Of a stretch of DNA of 64,000 bases, positions 34,801-46,154 are shown piece by piece. The stretch spans positions 34,210,702-34,274,701 of the forward strand of contig OY821743.1 of the NCBI GenBank assembly GCA_963682055.1. The letters are read 5' to 3'. How positions within the stretch are numbered: position 1 is the first letter of the stretch; each line of letters begins with the position of its first letter. This DNA comes from Primula veris. Its lineage: Eukaryota; Streptophyta; Magnoliopsida; Ericales; Primulaceae. Both the position numbers and the translations under genes were made by a program. The notes under the pieces were generated by a model. That model ran no database searches and was not told the origin of the DNA. It saw nothing but the letters and a program-made list of their open reading frames with translations.

Positions 34801-37800
34801 TTCCTATAAACAATTAAATGTATAGATAGATATCAGCACTGCCAGCATAGTAACAGACCAGAGACCAAATAGAATCGGAAATGATAATAAAAACCAAAAC
34901 TTAGAAAATTAATGTATCATAGATAATCAACAGGGGAATTAATAGGAGTCTAGATGAAATGAGGAGACAAAGTTTAAAGACCTTTAAAATTTAACTTGCA
35001 CATTGTATTAATGTAAATACATTTACTGACATGAAAAGATTGTCATAAAGTATGTGCAGGTGTCTGGACTTTGGTTCCAGTATTTAAGTTTCTTAGTAGT
35101 ACATTCACCAGAGTCCAGAGTCCAGAGACCATACTGATCACAGGTTTATCAAAAACAAAAAAAAACTTCCTTATCGGTAGTCCAGAGACCATACTGATCA
35201 CAGGTTTATCAAAAACAAAAAAAAACTTCCTTATCGGTAGCATGAAATGCAAGAAACACGATACACTGGACAAGTAGGATTTTGTATCCCTGGTTGCAAG
35301 AATATATTTTTACTATAAATAACTATTAATCCAATTCTTTTTTCTAGTTCCCTTATGTTCGTGTTCTAGTCTGAATATCTTACTTGACAAAAGATTCACC
35401 TGCATTCAGTATGAATACAGAAATTTCTCCTTGCCATTTCACTACCGTTTAGTCTTCTCTCGTTTCACTGTACTTATGCTTACCCTCTGCCTCCACTGCT
35501 CCACAACATCCAAGATCCTACATTCTGTTATCAATAATTCAGTGTTTAACACACACAAAAAGCAAGACAAATTACTTATGCTTACGACGAAGTAACTCTC
35601 TTCAGATTTTCCAATATCTGATGTTGAAAACTTTGAAACCAGATACCTTCCGATACATGCAGAAGCAGCCTAACTTAATACGGACAATCAAACCTAGACT
35701 TTGCAACACAAATTCAAAGTTTCCAATCATTTCATGAAAACAAATCAGCTTTAGCACATAGCTTATTTTCCCTTTACTTCTTGTAGTTGTTTTAGATTCA
35801 TGCTGTACCATACTAGTCTGGATGTATTGCATACATAACCATTAATGATGCTCTACCAAAACGGCCTATTTGATTACCACAATTCTCCGAATGACTTACC
35901 AGGACACAATTCTTCTATACAGTACCTACTTCATTTAAACCGCAAAACATAATGATGACTTTCATTGGAATCTTAACACGAAGTCTTAACGCCGATTACT
36001 TGGCACGTATTTAGATTTCTAAATATAGCAGAAACAAACTTTTCTATGGCTGAAAGTAGGAATATTAGCTATGATGTTATAAGTAGACTTCCCCCTTGAC
36101 TTTGCGCATTGAATCGACTCTTTTGCTAAAGCATAACTGCAAAAAGTAGAATCTAATGTGCAAATAAATATTTATCTATGCACTTCTACTACGGAGTTTT
36201 TCTCCTCTTCTAACTGTGCAATGCAGCTGGTTCTATGTAAGCTAAACACTTAGTTAATACCAAACACAACAAGTTCCCGATATTCTTTCAATCGAAATTC
36301 CAATATCAGTTCTAGAACTATAACCCGTTTTGAGTCTTATTCTAGTTGCACCAAATTCTTACTACACATTCACCAGGAAGGGAATATAAAGGAAATGCAA
36401 AAGTGAAAAGAAAGACTGGGCATTGGCACCAAACAATTATATGCCTTTCTCAATACAGCCACGCTAGAAGGTGCAGAGTTTCAGAAAGTAACTTGGATTC
36501 AAGCACGAGAGCCAAATTAATGGAAAGGTCTGACTTTTATCATTTGACAATGCCATGTAAAGCACTAAAAAAATGGCACACCCCATATATCAAGAAAGTT
36601 CAATCTGTTTCACTGTGCATCCATTGCGATTCTCACACTTCAGAGATTTTCCTCTTCAGATTATAATTAAGTCAATTACTATGAACACTAAATTTACATA
36701 TACAAATAACTTTTTGAAAGCATAAAAATCCTCCCACTTCTTACTCTTTTTCGTGAAATCATAATAAATGGGACTACTAACAGAGACCTAAACTGCTAAA
36801 TACCAGAGATTGTTGCCCTTTCGAATTTTCAGAACTAGATAAAAACTATGGACACCATACTATATAAAATATATCAATCATTAATGTATAAGTACTATAG
36901 AAGCAATAACCTCAATTTCCAAACTCATAATACACCTCCCAGTCCTTCTTCAACCATTCAAAATCACCGAAAACCAAACCAATAACACTCAACTTAAACC
37001 TAACAACTTCCTAATTCAACCCAGTTCCATCCATCTCATCACCTTCTACGCAAACCAATAAATCCTTTATAAAAATCTCAACTCCCTCTACCACCTCTTC
37101 CCGTTTCCCCTTCTTCAAGTCTTTATATTAATATATAAGTATATCATCTTCACATAGTATAACAATGATAATGGTACAATAATAATAATAATCAAACTTT
37201 TGCGTATCTAATCAAAAAGTAAAAAAAACCGAAACCTAACACCTTCCAAATTCAACTCGATCCCGTGCATCTCTTTCACAACCTTCTCTCGCCACTCCCC
37301 CAGCGTCTCTCCTTCCCATACACGTCACCACCCTCCGTTATCAAATCCTTCTCCACAAACCCTAAATCCCTAAAAAATTCGCCACCGCCTCGTCCCGTTT
37401 CCACTTCCTCAAGTCCTTATATTTATATAAAAGTATATCGTCTTCACATAGTATAACAATAATAAATGAAAAAAGCAAACTCTCGCGTACCTAATCAATA
37501 AGTAAATGAAACCGCAAACCTCCTCCCGTTTCCGCTTCCTAAGTCCTTATATTTACATATGCATATCTTCACATATATCACTTCTAATATATATAGTAGC
37601 AGTTAACTGAAATTCAACTTCATATCTATATAAAAAAAATTTAAATAAAACCGCAAACCTCGATTTCCAAACGCATAGTACTCCTCCCACTCCTTCTTCA
37701 CCCCTTCGAAATCATCCGAACCAGAACCGACAACACTCAACCTAAACTTCACCCCCTCCAAATTCAGCTCAATCCCGTCCATCTCCCTCAAAACCTTCTC

Positions 37801-38142
37801 CCTCCACTCCCTCCACCGTCTCTCTCTCCCCTGTAAATCATCCCCCTCCGCCTTCATAACCTTCTCCACAAACCCTAGGTCTCTCAAAAAAACCTCCCCC
37901 ACCGCGATAGGATCATCGCGTTTCCGCTTGTTGGTGTCCTTGTGTTTGTAAATACGGATGTCATCTTCGGGGAGGAGGGAGGTGGAGAGGGAGTTGAGGA
38001 GGAAGGAGGAGAGTGAAGTTTTTAAGCGGAAGGTGTCGAGAGGGGAGAGAGAGAGGTCGGAGCGGTGGAGGGTGAGGTGGAGACGGAGGCGTGGAGTTAG
38101 AGAGAGAGTGTCTGTTAGAGGGACGGTGGTGGCGGAGGTCAT
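31823..38142 (-). CDS. AKAP17A/XE7-like protein, four exons
   Basis: Exons on the minus strand are 38142-37659, 34803-34662, 34267-34114 and 32062-31823. They join in frame to 339 residues with GT-AG introns of 2.9, 0.4 and 2.1 kb. The start MTSATTVPLTDTLSL at 38142 is preferred over an in-frame Met at 38220, which lies at the edge of a transposon. Conserved blocks of the plant homologues of human AKAP17A (XE7, a splicing-associated A-kinase anchor protein) are present: KRKRDDPIAVGEVFLRDLGF, MDGIELNLEGVKFRLSV, DDFEGVKKEWEEYYAFGNRG, QQPDTLVLRGLPSRWFAE, KPSMLVTHTILSAFGKIRNL, and GLHCKIVVQYEKYSDFEAA with LCGRSLQK. The middle part is RRM-like. The arginine- and serine-rich C-terminus follows LKADYEVSWEKDGF. 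A role in nuclear pre-mRNA splicing is inferred from the family. Intron 1 contains decayed copies of exon 1. Confidence 0.88.
33494..33559. repeat. Perfect 33-bp tandem duplication (intron 3)
   Basis: The unit beginning actatcataaccaaacacg occupies 33494-33526 and is repeated without change at 33527-33559, inside intron 3 of the AKAP17A-like gene. Confidence 0.95.
33921..34047. repeat. Near-perfect 64-bp tandem duplication (intron 3)
   Basis: The unit beginning aattgcagcagtggtttgtc occupies 33921-33984 and recurs from 33985, missing one T in the ggtattgg motif. It lies about 70 bp from the exon 3 donor. Confidence 0.95.
34359..34642. mobile_element. ttcggttt-rich element with 12-bp target duplication (intron 2)
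   Basis: The ends are GGGCTGGGT and CGCCCAGCCC, and the interior is iterated ttcggttttt and accgaaaccg motifs. TAGTGATAAATA lies directly outside both ends (34347-34358 and 34643-34654). The element sits in intron 2 of the AKAP17A-like gene, 19 bp inside the 5' splice site. It codes for nothing; the phenylalanine-rich frame across it is a by-product of the repeat. Confidence 0.8.
35121..35240. repeat. Perfect 60-bp tandem duplication (intron 1)
   Basis: The unit starting tccagagaccatactgatca and ending ttatcggtag fills 35121-35180 and is repeated without any difference at 35181-35240. Its perfection implies a recent origin. Confidence 0.97.
36905..37570 (-). repeat. Three decayed exon-1 copies in AKAP17A-like intron 1
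   Basis: Copy A (about 36905-37150) and copy B (about 37200-37440) follow exon 1 (37659-38142) block by block. Plus-strand examples are tttccaaactcataatacac beside tttccaaacgcatagtactc, ccttccaaattcaactcgat beside cctccaaattcagctcaat, and cttctccacaaaccctaaat beside cttctccacaaaccctaggt. A short copy C (about 37505-37570) joins the donor region accgcaaacct directly to cccgtttccgcttcc. Copies A and C keep the GAG|GT-type donor context. All have lost an open frame. Confidence 0.8.
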
Positions 38143-38201
38143 AGTGTGTGTTTGTTTGTTTCTCGCTCTAGATTCTCTCTCTAGGTTGGGTTGTAGTGAG
38201 A

Positions 38202-40319
38202 GGGGGATTCTCTTTTCCAAAGGCTAATTACTTCAGACGTGGGTTTTTCAATCCCACGTCTGCCTGGCATTTGTATATATATTTTTTTTTTTTTTTTTTT
38301 TTCTCTTCACGTGCTGCGCGAACTTTTTTTTTTTTTTCTTTTTTATTTTTCTCAACGTCTTTCTTATATACAAAATATATACAAAATTAATATATACAAT
38401 GTCTTTCTCAACGTCTTTCTCAACGGCTTTCTTACTGTAATTTATATATATACAAAATTCTTCAATCTTACCTAAAAACTTCCCCAATTTTATCCCAAAA
38501 AAACCCTAACCATCAACCATCAAATTCCTTCATATATCAAATTAATATTTTTTTTATCAAATCAACATCACCCTACCACTACAATTATCCCCAATTTTAC
38601 CAAAAAAAAAAACCTCTCCCAATTTACCAAAAAAAAAAAACATTCCCAATTTTACAAAAAAAAAACTCTAACCATCAACCATCAAACATCAAACTCCTTC
38701 ATATATCAAATTAATATTTTTTTTTCTCAAATCAACATCACTCTACCACTACATTTATCCCCAATTTTACACAAAAATAAAACTTATCCCAATTTACCAA
38801 AATAAAACCTCCCCCAATTTTACAAAAAATAAACTCTAACCATCAACCACCCAACTACTTCCTATATCAAATTAATATCATTTTTTTTTCTCAAATCAAC
38901 ATCACTCTACCACTACAATTATCAAGTAAGTATTTCTTTTTATTATTGAGTTTAAATTTTATGTAAATAGATATAATTATTAATAAGTTATAACATTTAT
39001 TAATTAAAAGTTTTTAACTTTTTTTATTGACCTTTAAATATTTATCTTCAAATTTGTTTAATCACAACTAATATTGAGTTCTAATTATATAATGTTATAT
39101 GTTGCTTTAGATAAATGATTAAAAAAAACTTGTTTGGGCATATACATGTGAACTTGTTTTGTCAGAGACATTTTATTATTTTGGAGTTTAGGTTACTAAT
39201 TAACTTGTTGGATTCTTATAATTTTTTTGAAGTTAAACGTATTAATTTAAATATATGAGTTAATACGTTTAACTTCAAAAAAATTATAAGAATCCAACAA
39301 GTTAATTAGTAACCTAAACTCCAAAATAATAAAATGTCTCTGACAAAACAAGTTCACATGTACATGCCCAAACAAGTTTTTTTTAATCATTTATCTAAAG
39401 TAACATATAACATTATATAATTAGAACTCAATATTAGTTGTGATTAAACAAATTTGAAGATAAATATTTAAAGGTCAATAAAAAAAATTAAAAACTTTTA
39501 ATTAATAAATGTTATAACTTATTAATAATTATATCTATTTACATAAAATTTAAACTCAATAATAAAAAGAAATACTTACTTGATAATTGTAGTGGTAGAG
39601 TGATGTTGATTTGAGAAAAAAAAATGATATTAATTTGATATAGGAAGTAGTTGGGTTGTTGATGGTTAGAGTTTATTTTTTGTAAAATTGGGGGAGGTTT
39701 TATTTTGGTAAATTGGGATAAGTTTTATTTTTGTGTAAAATTGGGGATAAATGTAGTGGTAGAGTGATGTTGATTTGAGAAAAAAAAATATTAATTTGAT
39801 ATATGAAGGAGTTTGATGTTTGATGGTTGATGGTTAGAGTTTTTTTTTGTAAAATTGGGAATGTTTTTTTTTTTTGGTAAATTGGGAGAGGTTTTTTTTT
39901 TTGGTAAAATTGGGGATAATTGTAGTGGTAGGGTGATGTTGATTTGATAAAAAAAATATTAATTTGATATATGAAGGAATTTGATGGTTGATGGTTAGGG
40001 TTTTTTTGGGATAAAATTGGGGAAGTTTTTAGGTAAGATTGAGGAATTTTGTATATATATAAATTACAGTAAGAAAGCCGTTGAGAAAGACGTTGAGAAA
40101 GACGTTGTATATATTAATTTTGTATATATTTTGTATATAAGAAAGACGTTGAGAAAAAAAAAAAGAAAAAAAAAAAAAAAAGTTCGCGCAGCACGTGAAG
40201 AGAAAAAAAAAAAAAAAAATAATAAAAAAAAAATATATAAATGCCACGCAGACGTGGGATTGAAAACCCCACGTCTGTTATAAATATAAGTAATTACCCT
40301 TTGGAAAAGAGAATCCCCC
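38202..40319. mobile_element. Giant palindromic MULE-like element 1 (2.1 kb)
   Basis: Two arms of about 1.04 kb (38202-39244 and 39261-40319) are inverted copies around a 16-bp spacer. The ends are GGGGATTCTCTTTTCC and GGAAAAGAGAATCCCC. An inner hairpin containing cccacgtctg sits near each end. The flanks tagtgagag (left) and gagtgagag (right) fit a 9-bp target duplication with one change. It has no coding capacity; mirrored frames at 38248-38487 and 40017-40283 give nearly the same peptide only because the arms are copies. The left end lies 60 bp upstream of the AKAP17A-like ATG. Confidence 0.85.
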
Positions 40320-40330
40320 GAGTGAGAGAG

Positions 40331-41326
40331 GGGGGATTCTTTTTACATAGGCTAATTACTCATCTGTATAACAAACGTGGGATCACTGTGATCCCACGTC
40401 TACGTGTCAACAGTTTTTTTTTTTTTTTTTTTTACCAAAAAACTTTTTCGATTTTACCCAAAAAAAACACTAACCATCAACCATCAAACTTTTTCATATA
40501 TAAAATTAATATATTTTTTTATCAAATCAACGTCACTCTACCACTACAATTATCCCAAATTTTACCCAAAAAAAAAAACCTCCGCCAATTTACCAAAATA
40601 AAACATACCCCAATTTTACCAAAAATAAACTCTAACCATCAACCACTAAACTACTTATTATATCAAATTAATATCATTTTTTTTTCTCAAATCAGTATAA
40701 CTCTACCACTACAATTACAATTATCAAGTAAGTATTTATTTTTATTATTGAGTTTAAATTTTATATAAATAGATATAATTATTAATAAATTATAACATTT
40801 AATTAATAAAAGTTAAAAACTTTTAATTAATAAAAGTTAAAAACTTTTAATTAATAAATGTTATAACTTATTAATAATTATATCTATTTATATAAAATTT
40901 AAACTCAATAATAAAAATAAATACTTACTTGATAATTGTAATTGTAGTGGTAGAGTTATGCTGATTTGAGAAAAAAAATGATATTAATTTGATATAATAA
41001 GTAGTTTGGTGGTTGATGGTTAGAGTTTATTTTTGGTAAAATTGGAGTATGTTTTATTTTGGTAAATTGGCAGAGGTTTTTTTTTTTTGGTAAAATTTGG
41101 GATAATTGTAGTGGTAGAGTGACGTTGATTTGATAAAAAAATATATTAATTTTATATATGAAAGAGTTTGATGGTTGATGGTTAGTGTTTTTTTTTGGGT
41201 AAAATCGAAAAAGTTTTTTGGTTAAAAAAAAAAAAAAAAAAACTGTTGACACGTAGACGTGGGATCACAGTGATCCCACGTTTGTTATACAGATGAGTAA
41301 TTAGCCTATGTAAAAAAGAATCCCCC
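40331..41326. mobile_element. Palindromic MULE-like element 2 (1.0 kb)
   Basis: Arms of about 0.49 kb (40331-40815 and 40840-41326) are inverted around a ttaattaataaaagtt-rich centre. The ends are GGGGGATTCTTTTTACAT and its complement. GTGAGAGAG is repeated exactly at 40322-40330 and 41327-41335, a 9-bp target duplication. The arms are homologous to the outer and inner parts of element 1, so this is a shorter member of the same family that landed at its right edge. Confidence 0.88.
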
Positions 41327-41384
41327 GTGAGAGAGTGAGGGGTTTACACAGTTTCTAAATTGCCAGCCAATCTATGCAAACATT

Positions 41385-41650
41385 TTTTTCTAATTTGGTA
41401 TCCGATCTAATATTTTTTTCTAATTTGTTACCCAACTTATACGTTAAAAACCGATGATCGAAGACAGATTGAGTCCCTTAATCGGACTGTATACGTATAT
41501 CTTGGGTACCAAATTAGAGCGAAACGTATAGGTTGGGTACCAAATTAGAAAAAATTGTTAGGTTGGGTACCAAATTAGAGCGAAATGTATAGGTTGGGTA
41601 ACAAATTAGAAAGTGTGTTAGGTTGGGTAACAAATCACTAAAAGCTGATA
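41385..41650. repeat. Minisatellite-like ttgggtaccaaattag repeats
   Basis: From about 41500 there are about five units of roughly 30-33 bp built on taggttgggta(c/a)caaattaga. Inverted relatives (ctaatttggtatccga, ctaatttgttacccaac) occur at 41389-41435, so the block has a partial inverted structure. Confidence 0.7.
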
Positions 41651-41849
41651 GGTTATGTACCATTTTCGTATTTTCCCCCTATTTTGCAGGGCGAACTGTA
41701 AACGGTAACTCAATTTTAGGATATACATTTTAAAATTACCAAATTGCCGCTGCATTGAAAATATAAAAAAAAAATCAGAAGGCTTGGTCGATCGATCGGC
41801 TGTCAACTCCGATCCATTGACTAAGGAAATTTTTTTAGATTTTCAATAC

Positions 41850-42450
41850 AGAGGCAATTTGATAATTTTACAGTCAAAACCGTAAATCTGACTTACGGTT
41901 CGTATGTCAGTTTACGGTTCGTAAAAAAAAAACGGTTTGAGCGTGAAAACAGATAAATTGCACTGGAAAAATCCAGCCTCTTGGTGATGGAGGCTCGATT
42001 TTTCCGACCGCAAAATAACGGTTTTCAGGTCAAAACCGTAAATCCGAATTACGGTTTGTAATTCGGATTTACGGTTTACCTTTTTATTTTTATTTTTACA
42101 AAAAAAGAAAAGAAAAAAAAAAGGTAAACCGTAAATCCGAATTCCGTAATTCGGATTTACGGTTTTGGCATGAAAACATATATTTTGCAGTCGAAAAATC
42201 CAGCCTCTTAGTGATGAGGCAGGATTAAAAAAATATTTTTTCACTACAAAAAATATTTTTCACCCCAAAACCGTAATTCGAAAGTACAAACCATAATTCA
42301 GAATTACGGTTTACCTTTTTTTTAAAAAAATAAAAATAAAATTAAAAGGTAAACCATAAATCAGAATTACGGTTTGTAATTATTATTTATAATTTTGACG
42401 TGAAAACACATTTTTTGCAATCGAAAAATCCAATCTCTTTAATAATCTCT
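41850..42450. repeat. Iterated palindromes of the aaaccgtaaatccgaatt type
   Basis: The motif ccgtaaatccgaattacggt and its complement recur in both orientations. Blocks with aaaatccagcctctt and gatgaggc occur three times at irregular spacing. It looks like decayed transposon DNA and has no reading frame of interest. Confidence 0.6.
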
Positions 42451-42559
42451 GTGGTGTTATTTATTGGGGAAGAAGAACAAGATGATGATTAGAAGAGGTA
42501 TTGAAGAGTTACCTAATTACTTCCTGGTTTTTTAATTGTTACATTTAGATCCTAATAGT

Positions 42560-42870
42560 GCCAAGATATTCACATATTTAAAAACCACGCATTGCGTATG
42601 CAAAGAACGGTCCATAACAAAAATATATGGTTATAAAATACAAATGTTAAAAGAACGACAATAGAATGGAAATTGAGTAGCTCTTTGTATATCAATATGT
42701 GTGGAAAATAATATTTTTTTAAGTTATTTATGTATTTGAATTGAGTGATTGCATTTAAGAGTAATTACAATGTTAGAGTGAGGGTATTTTTGGAAAATTT
42801 GGGTAAAATTTGGTAGACTCAAAATGCTTGGTTTGTCTTATATTAATAGTATGATATGATAGTATATGTG
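42560..42870. mobile_element. Dispersed repeat, copy 1 (Helitron-like, tentative)
   Basis: The landmarks are accacgcattgcgt at the left; gagtgagggtatttttggaaaatttgggtaaaatttgg in the middle; and ttatattaatagtatgatat at the right. The same order occurs at 46485-46770. The cacgcgttgcgtg-type hairpin resembles plant Helitron termini, but the ends were not proven. Confidence 0.5.
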
Positions 42871-42967
42871 GATAATTATTGTAAGTTTTGGGGGTTTTTT
42901 TAAAAAAATTGAGGTTACTTTGGCGGCCTAAAAAATAACTTATTTTCCTAACCTCTTCTATTATATA

Positions 42968-43197
42968 CTCCATCCGTTCATAAATAATTGATCACTATTA
43001 CGTCCCTAAGTAACTGATCACTTTCCTTTTTTAGTAAAATAATTTAATTAAAATTATCATTATTTCATTCACATATCACACACAAAAAGTTATGATTTGA
43101 CATTTTTTGTCTTATTATGGACATTATTATAAATTCACACTCGATCTATTAAATTTCACACACTACCAAATATATCAATAAATAAGGGACGGGGGAG
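42968..43197. mobile_element. Stowaway-like MITE, TA target site
   Basis: The ends CTCCATCCGTTC and GGGACGGGGGAG match the CTCCCTCCGTCC-type terminus of Stowaway (Tc1/mariner) MITEs, and TA flanks both sides. The interior is AT-rich with no coding capacity. Length is 230 bp. Confidence 0.8.
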
Positions 43198-43974
43198 TAT
43201 AATATAGAATATATGTAACATAATTTTCCTAATTATTGTATATAACTTAGGAGTACGATATTGATACGCGTACGATACAGTATGTCGAGTATCGTTGACC
43301 CTGACCATTTCGGTACGGCTCCAAGACGCCTTTGACATGGCTATGTAATGACTAGGGCTGTAAATGTATGGTTCGAAAAATTTCGGCTTTGTTGACGTCT
43401 GTACATTAATTCATAATGTTTGTTCGTTAATTTAATATATGTCTTTTCATGTTCTTTTATAAACGAACGAACCCCAGCTAAACGATTGACGAACGGAACA
43501 TAATTTGTTCAAGAACGGTTCGTAAAGAACATAATAAGTCTTAGGATTGGGTTTTAGACTCGTTTACAAAGTTATATACATTATCGCCACAACATCTATA
43601 TTCAAATGTGCCTAAACATGTGTCAAATTGATCAAGTTTGGACTTACTCGGTATCTAAATGATACTATTTCTTTGTAAACATAGTTCATTCGGAAAATTT
43701 TCACATAATTTGAGTTTTAAATATTTCGTTCGTCTTGTAAAATATGTGTCATACATCGGTATGAATATATATAAATTGCTTTTTAAAATGTTAACGAATC
43801 GGACTCTTAAGAAATGAACAGTGTCGTGTATTCATCCTCGGTTCCGAATCTAAATTACAGCAATTTATTAGTTTATGTTTTTTTTTAAAACAGTTTTAGT
43901 TTATGTTTTTTTTTAAACAGTATTAGTTTATATTTTGTACTTCTGTTTACTTAACGTGTTTTTTGCACTTTTGT
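43198..43974. other. Intergenic, transposon debris
   Basis: There are fragments such as ctagggctgtaaatg and a run of aaacgaacgaa-like motifs, plus two tandem copies of agtttatgttttttttta near 43868-43920. No gene is supported. Confidence 0.35.
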
Positions 43975-44262
43975 AACCTAAACTATATTCATTCTGCGAT
44001 TTTGTAACCCAAACTACGAGTTTTTCTTTTTCAGTACTCAAACTAAGTGTTTTCCTCTAAATTAGTAGCTTTCGTCCAAATTAACGGAAAAAGTTGATGT
44101 CATCAAACATTTTTCATCCAGATTCAGGGACAAAATGGTCATTTTACTCTTTTTTCGACCTAAACCGTTGGATGTGATCCAATGGTCAAGAAAAAGGGAA
44201 AAAAATAAAATAAAAATTGCATTTACATACATATAGATATATTTATATATGCATCATATCAT

Positions 44263-44308
<46 letters not shown>

Positions 44309-45110
44309 CAATTATAAATATATAAACATAAGGGGAAATTTGGGCTTTTTGTTAGTAAGGAATTTGCTCGATTCATTCGTAGGGTTTGGGTTCTTGGATG
44401 CTCCGGATTCAACGGTGGTGTTATTTTGGCCGATCGAAGTGTGTCAATGTGTGATGGGGGCTAAAACAACGGTGGGGGGTTGGGTTGTGGCAGTGGCAGT
44501 TGTGGTGGACATGAACATCCGTACAGAGACGGATGTGGTGGCTGTGGGCCCACATGTAACGGTGGTGGTGCCTTTTTCACCTATTTTTATCATGATCTGA
44601 GTACGATTTGCGCATGAATAAGAAATTTTATGGTTAATTACTTAATTCTACGTATTATATGCTTTTTGGGAAATGAATATGAGTTTATTTGAGTATTTTT
44701 TTTAAATAATTTATTTCTTTTGTTTCTTCCTTTTGTAACGGTGAATCGTGTGTCGTAGCTGCTTATTAGGGGAAACAATAGTCCAATGATTAGTACTATG
44801 TATGTATATGTACAAATTTTTGGTGAGCAGAATAAACCTGTTTTTTTTCTCTTTTAGCTAATTTGATTGTTTTGCCTTTTTTTTTTGTCTCACTACGAGT
44901 TTCGGATATGTTATTAGTTATTACGCAATGTATGCTGTATGTATATGTAATATGTAATTCCAGAATACGAATAAGGGTATTTTGATAAAATGCAACTATC
45001 CATAAAAAAAAATAACGAAATGTACTAATTTAAAGAAAAACACTTAGTTTAGGTAATTAAAAAGAGAAACTTGGGTTACAAAATCGCAGAATTACTATAG
45101 TTTAAGTTAA
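43975..45110. repeat. Long inverted-repeat element, ~95-bp arms
   Basis: The left arm (about 43980-44075: attctgcgattttgtaaccc, then aaactaagtgttttcctc) is matched in inverted orientation by the right arm (about 45010-45105). The interior has a (CA)n tract (44262-44290), a (TA)n tract (44291-44309) and an open frame at 44217-44600 that reads through simple repeats and GT-rich sequence. I do not regard that frame as a gene. Confidence 0.6.
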
Positions 45111-45990
45111 GGGTGGGTTAGGGTCGGGACCTGACCCGTAAACGTTTAATTCGTATCCCGACCCGATTACTTTTGAAAGTGAAAAAAAAATCTCGATCCC
45201 GACCCGATAAAAGTCGGGACCCGACTTTTTCGGGACCCGAATTTTCGGGACCCGAATTTTCGGAATCCCGTAGGGTCGGGATAGGTTTATCCCGAATCTC
45301 CCGATATATTTTTTTATTTTACGACGACGTCATTTTTATTAACAATTTTCAGTTGAGAAGTCTAAACATGTTATTAACACAAAACATAATCCTACTTTAA
45401 AAATAACATTCATAATAAATGAAAAAAGAAATTAATATGTAATAAAAAAAATGTGAAAATATAAATAATGGAATAGATAAAAAAATTGATACGTTTTTTA
45501 TCATAATTTTTTAGTATTTAGTTTTATTCACACAAGCAACAATTATCATACTAAATGAGATACATTATCATTATAATCGAAAAATAATAATAATTTATCT
45601 TTCTTGAAAATAACACTATAATTTTTTAATTTAAGTATATTTTTTATTTTAATAGTTTCATATATTCAAAACTATAAATGTATATTATACTTATATAATT
45701 ATAACTAATATATATAACAAAAATGATTGTATCTCATATGATAGATTGCTTACATTGTGTGCTAGATTTACACGATTCTCATCAATTGCATTTTATATAA
45801 ATTAATTTATATAAAATATAAATTAATTAAAAAATCGGGTCGAGTCGAGTCGGGACACCCGGCAAAATCAAAATTGTCATCCGATCCCGAAGTTTGTCGA
45901 GTCGGGACAAAATCCGACATTTTCGGATCGGAACTATTCTCGGATCGAGAAATTTCGGGTCAGTATTTCAGGATTTTTTCACAACTCCGT
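45105..45990. repeat. cgggacccga-rich element
   Basis: Both ends are dense in gggtcgggac/gtcccgac motifs (45113-45300 and 45835-45975), with a 500-bp AT-rich centre. The layout is like a non-autonomous transposon with repetitive subterminal regions. Its termini and target duplication were not resolved. Confidence 0.5.
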
Positions 45991-46084
45991 TACAAAACTG
46001 AAAAAAAAAAAAAAAAACTTTACTTTTAACCACACTTCTTCCTTTAGGTGGTCAAAAGACAGGACAGTTAAAAAGTAACAGATT

Positions 46085-46116
46085 ATACAGATATATATAG
46101 AAATACAGTTATATAG

Positions 46117-46153
<37 letters not shown>

Positions 46154-46154
46154 A
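46085..46154 (+). promoter_or_regulatory. (TA)n-(GA)n leader of the SVIP-like gene
   Basis: A (TA)n tract (about 46117-46134) is followed by a (GA)n tract ending one base before aATGGG. It probably supplies both the TATA region and a GA-rich 5' leader. Confidence 0.45.

Noticed and set aside
38143..38220. Upstream in-frame Met at 38220 as start of the AKAP17A-like gene
   Set aside because: It lies at the transposon edge and adds a non-conserved leader; the Met at 38142 fits the family start better.
38248..40283. Nearly identical peptides predicted at 38248-38487 (minus) and 40017-40283 (plus)
   Set aside because: They are mirror images created by the inverted arms of the palindrome and consist largely of simple-sequence translations.
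44217..44600. 127-residue frame
   Set aside because: The first third is (CA)n/(TA)n repeat, the rest is valine-rich translation of GT-rich DNA, and no family is recognised.
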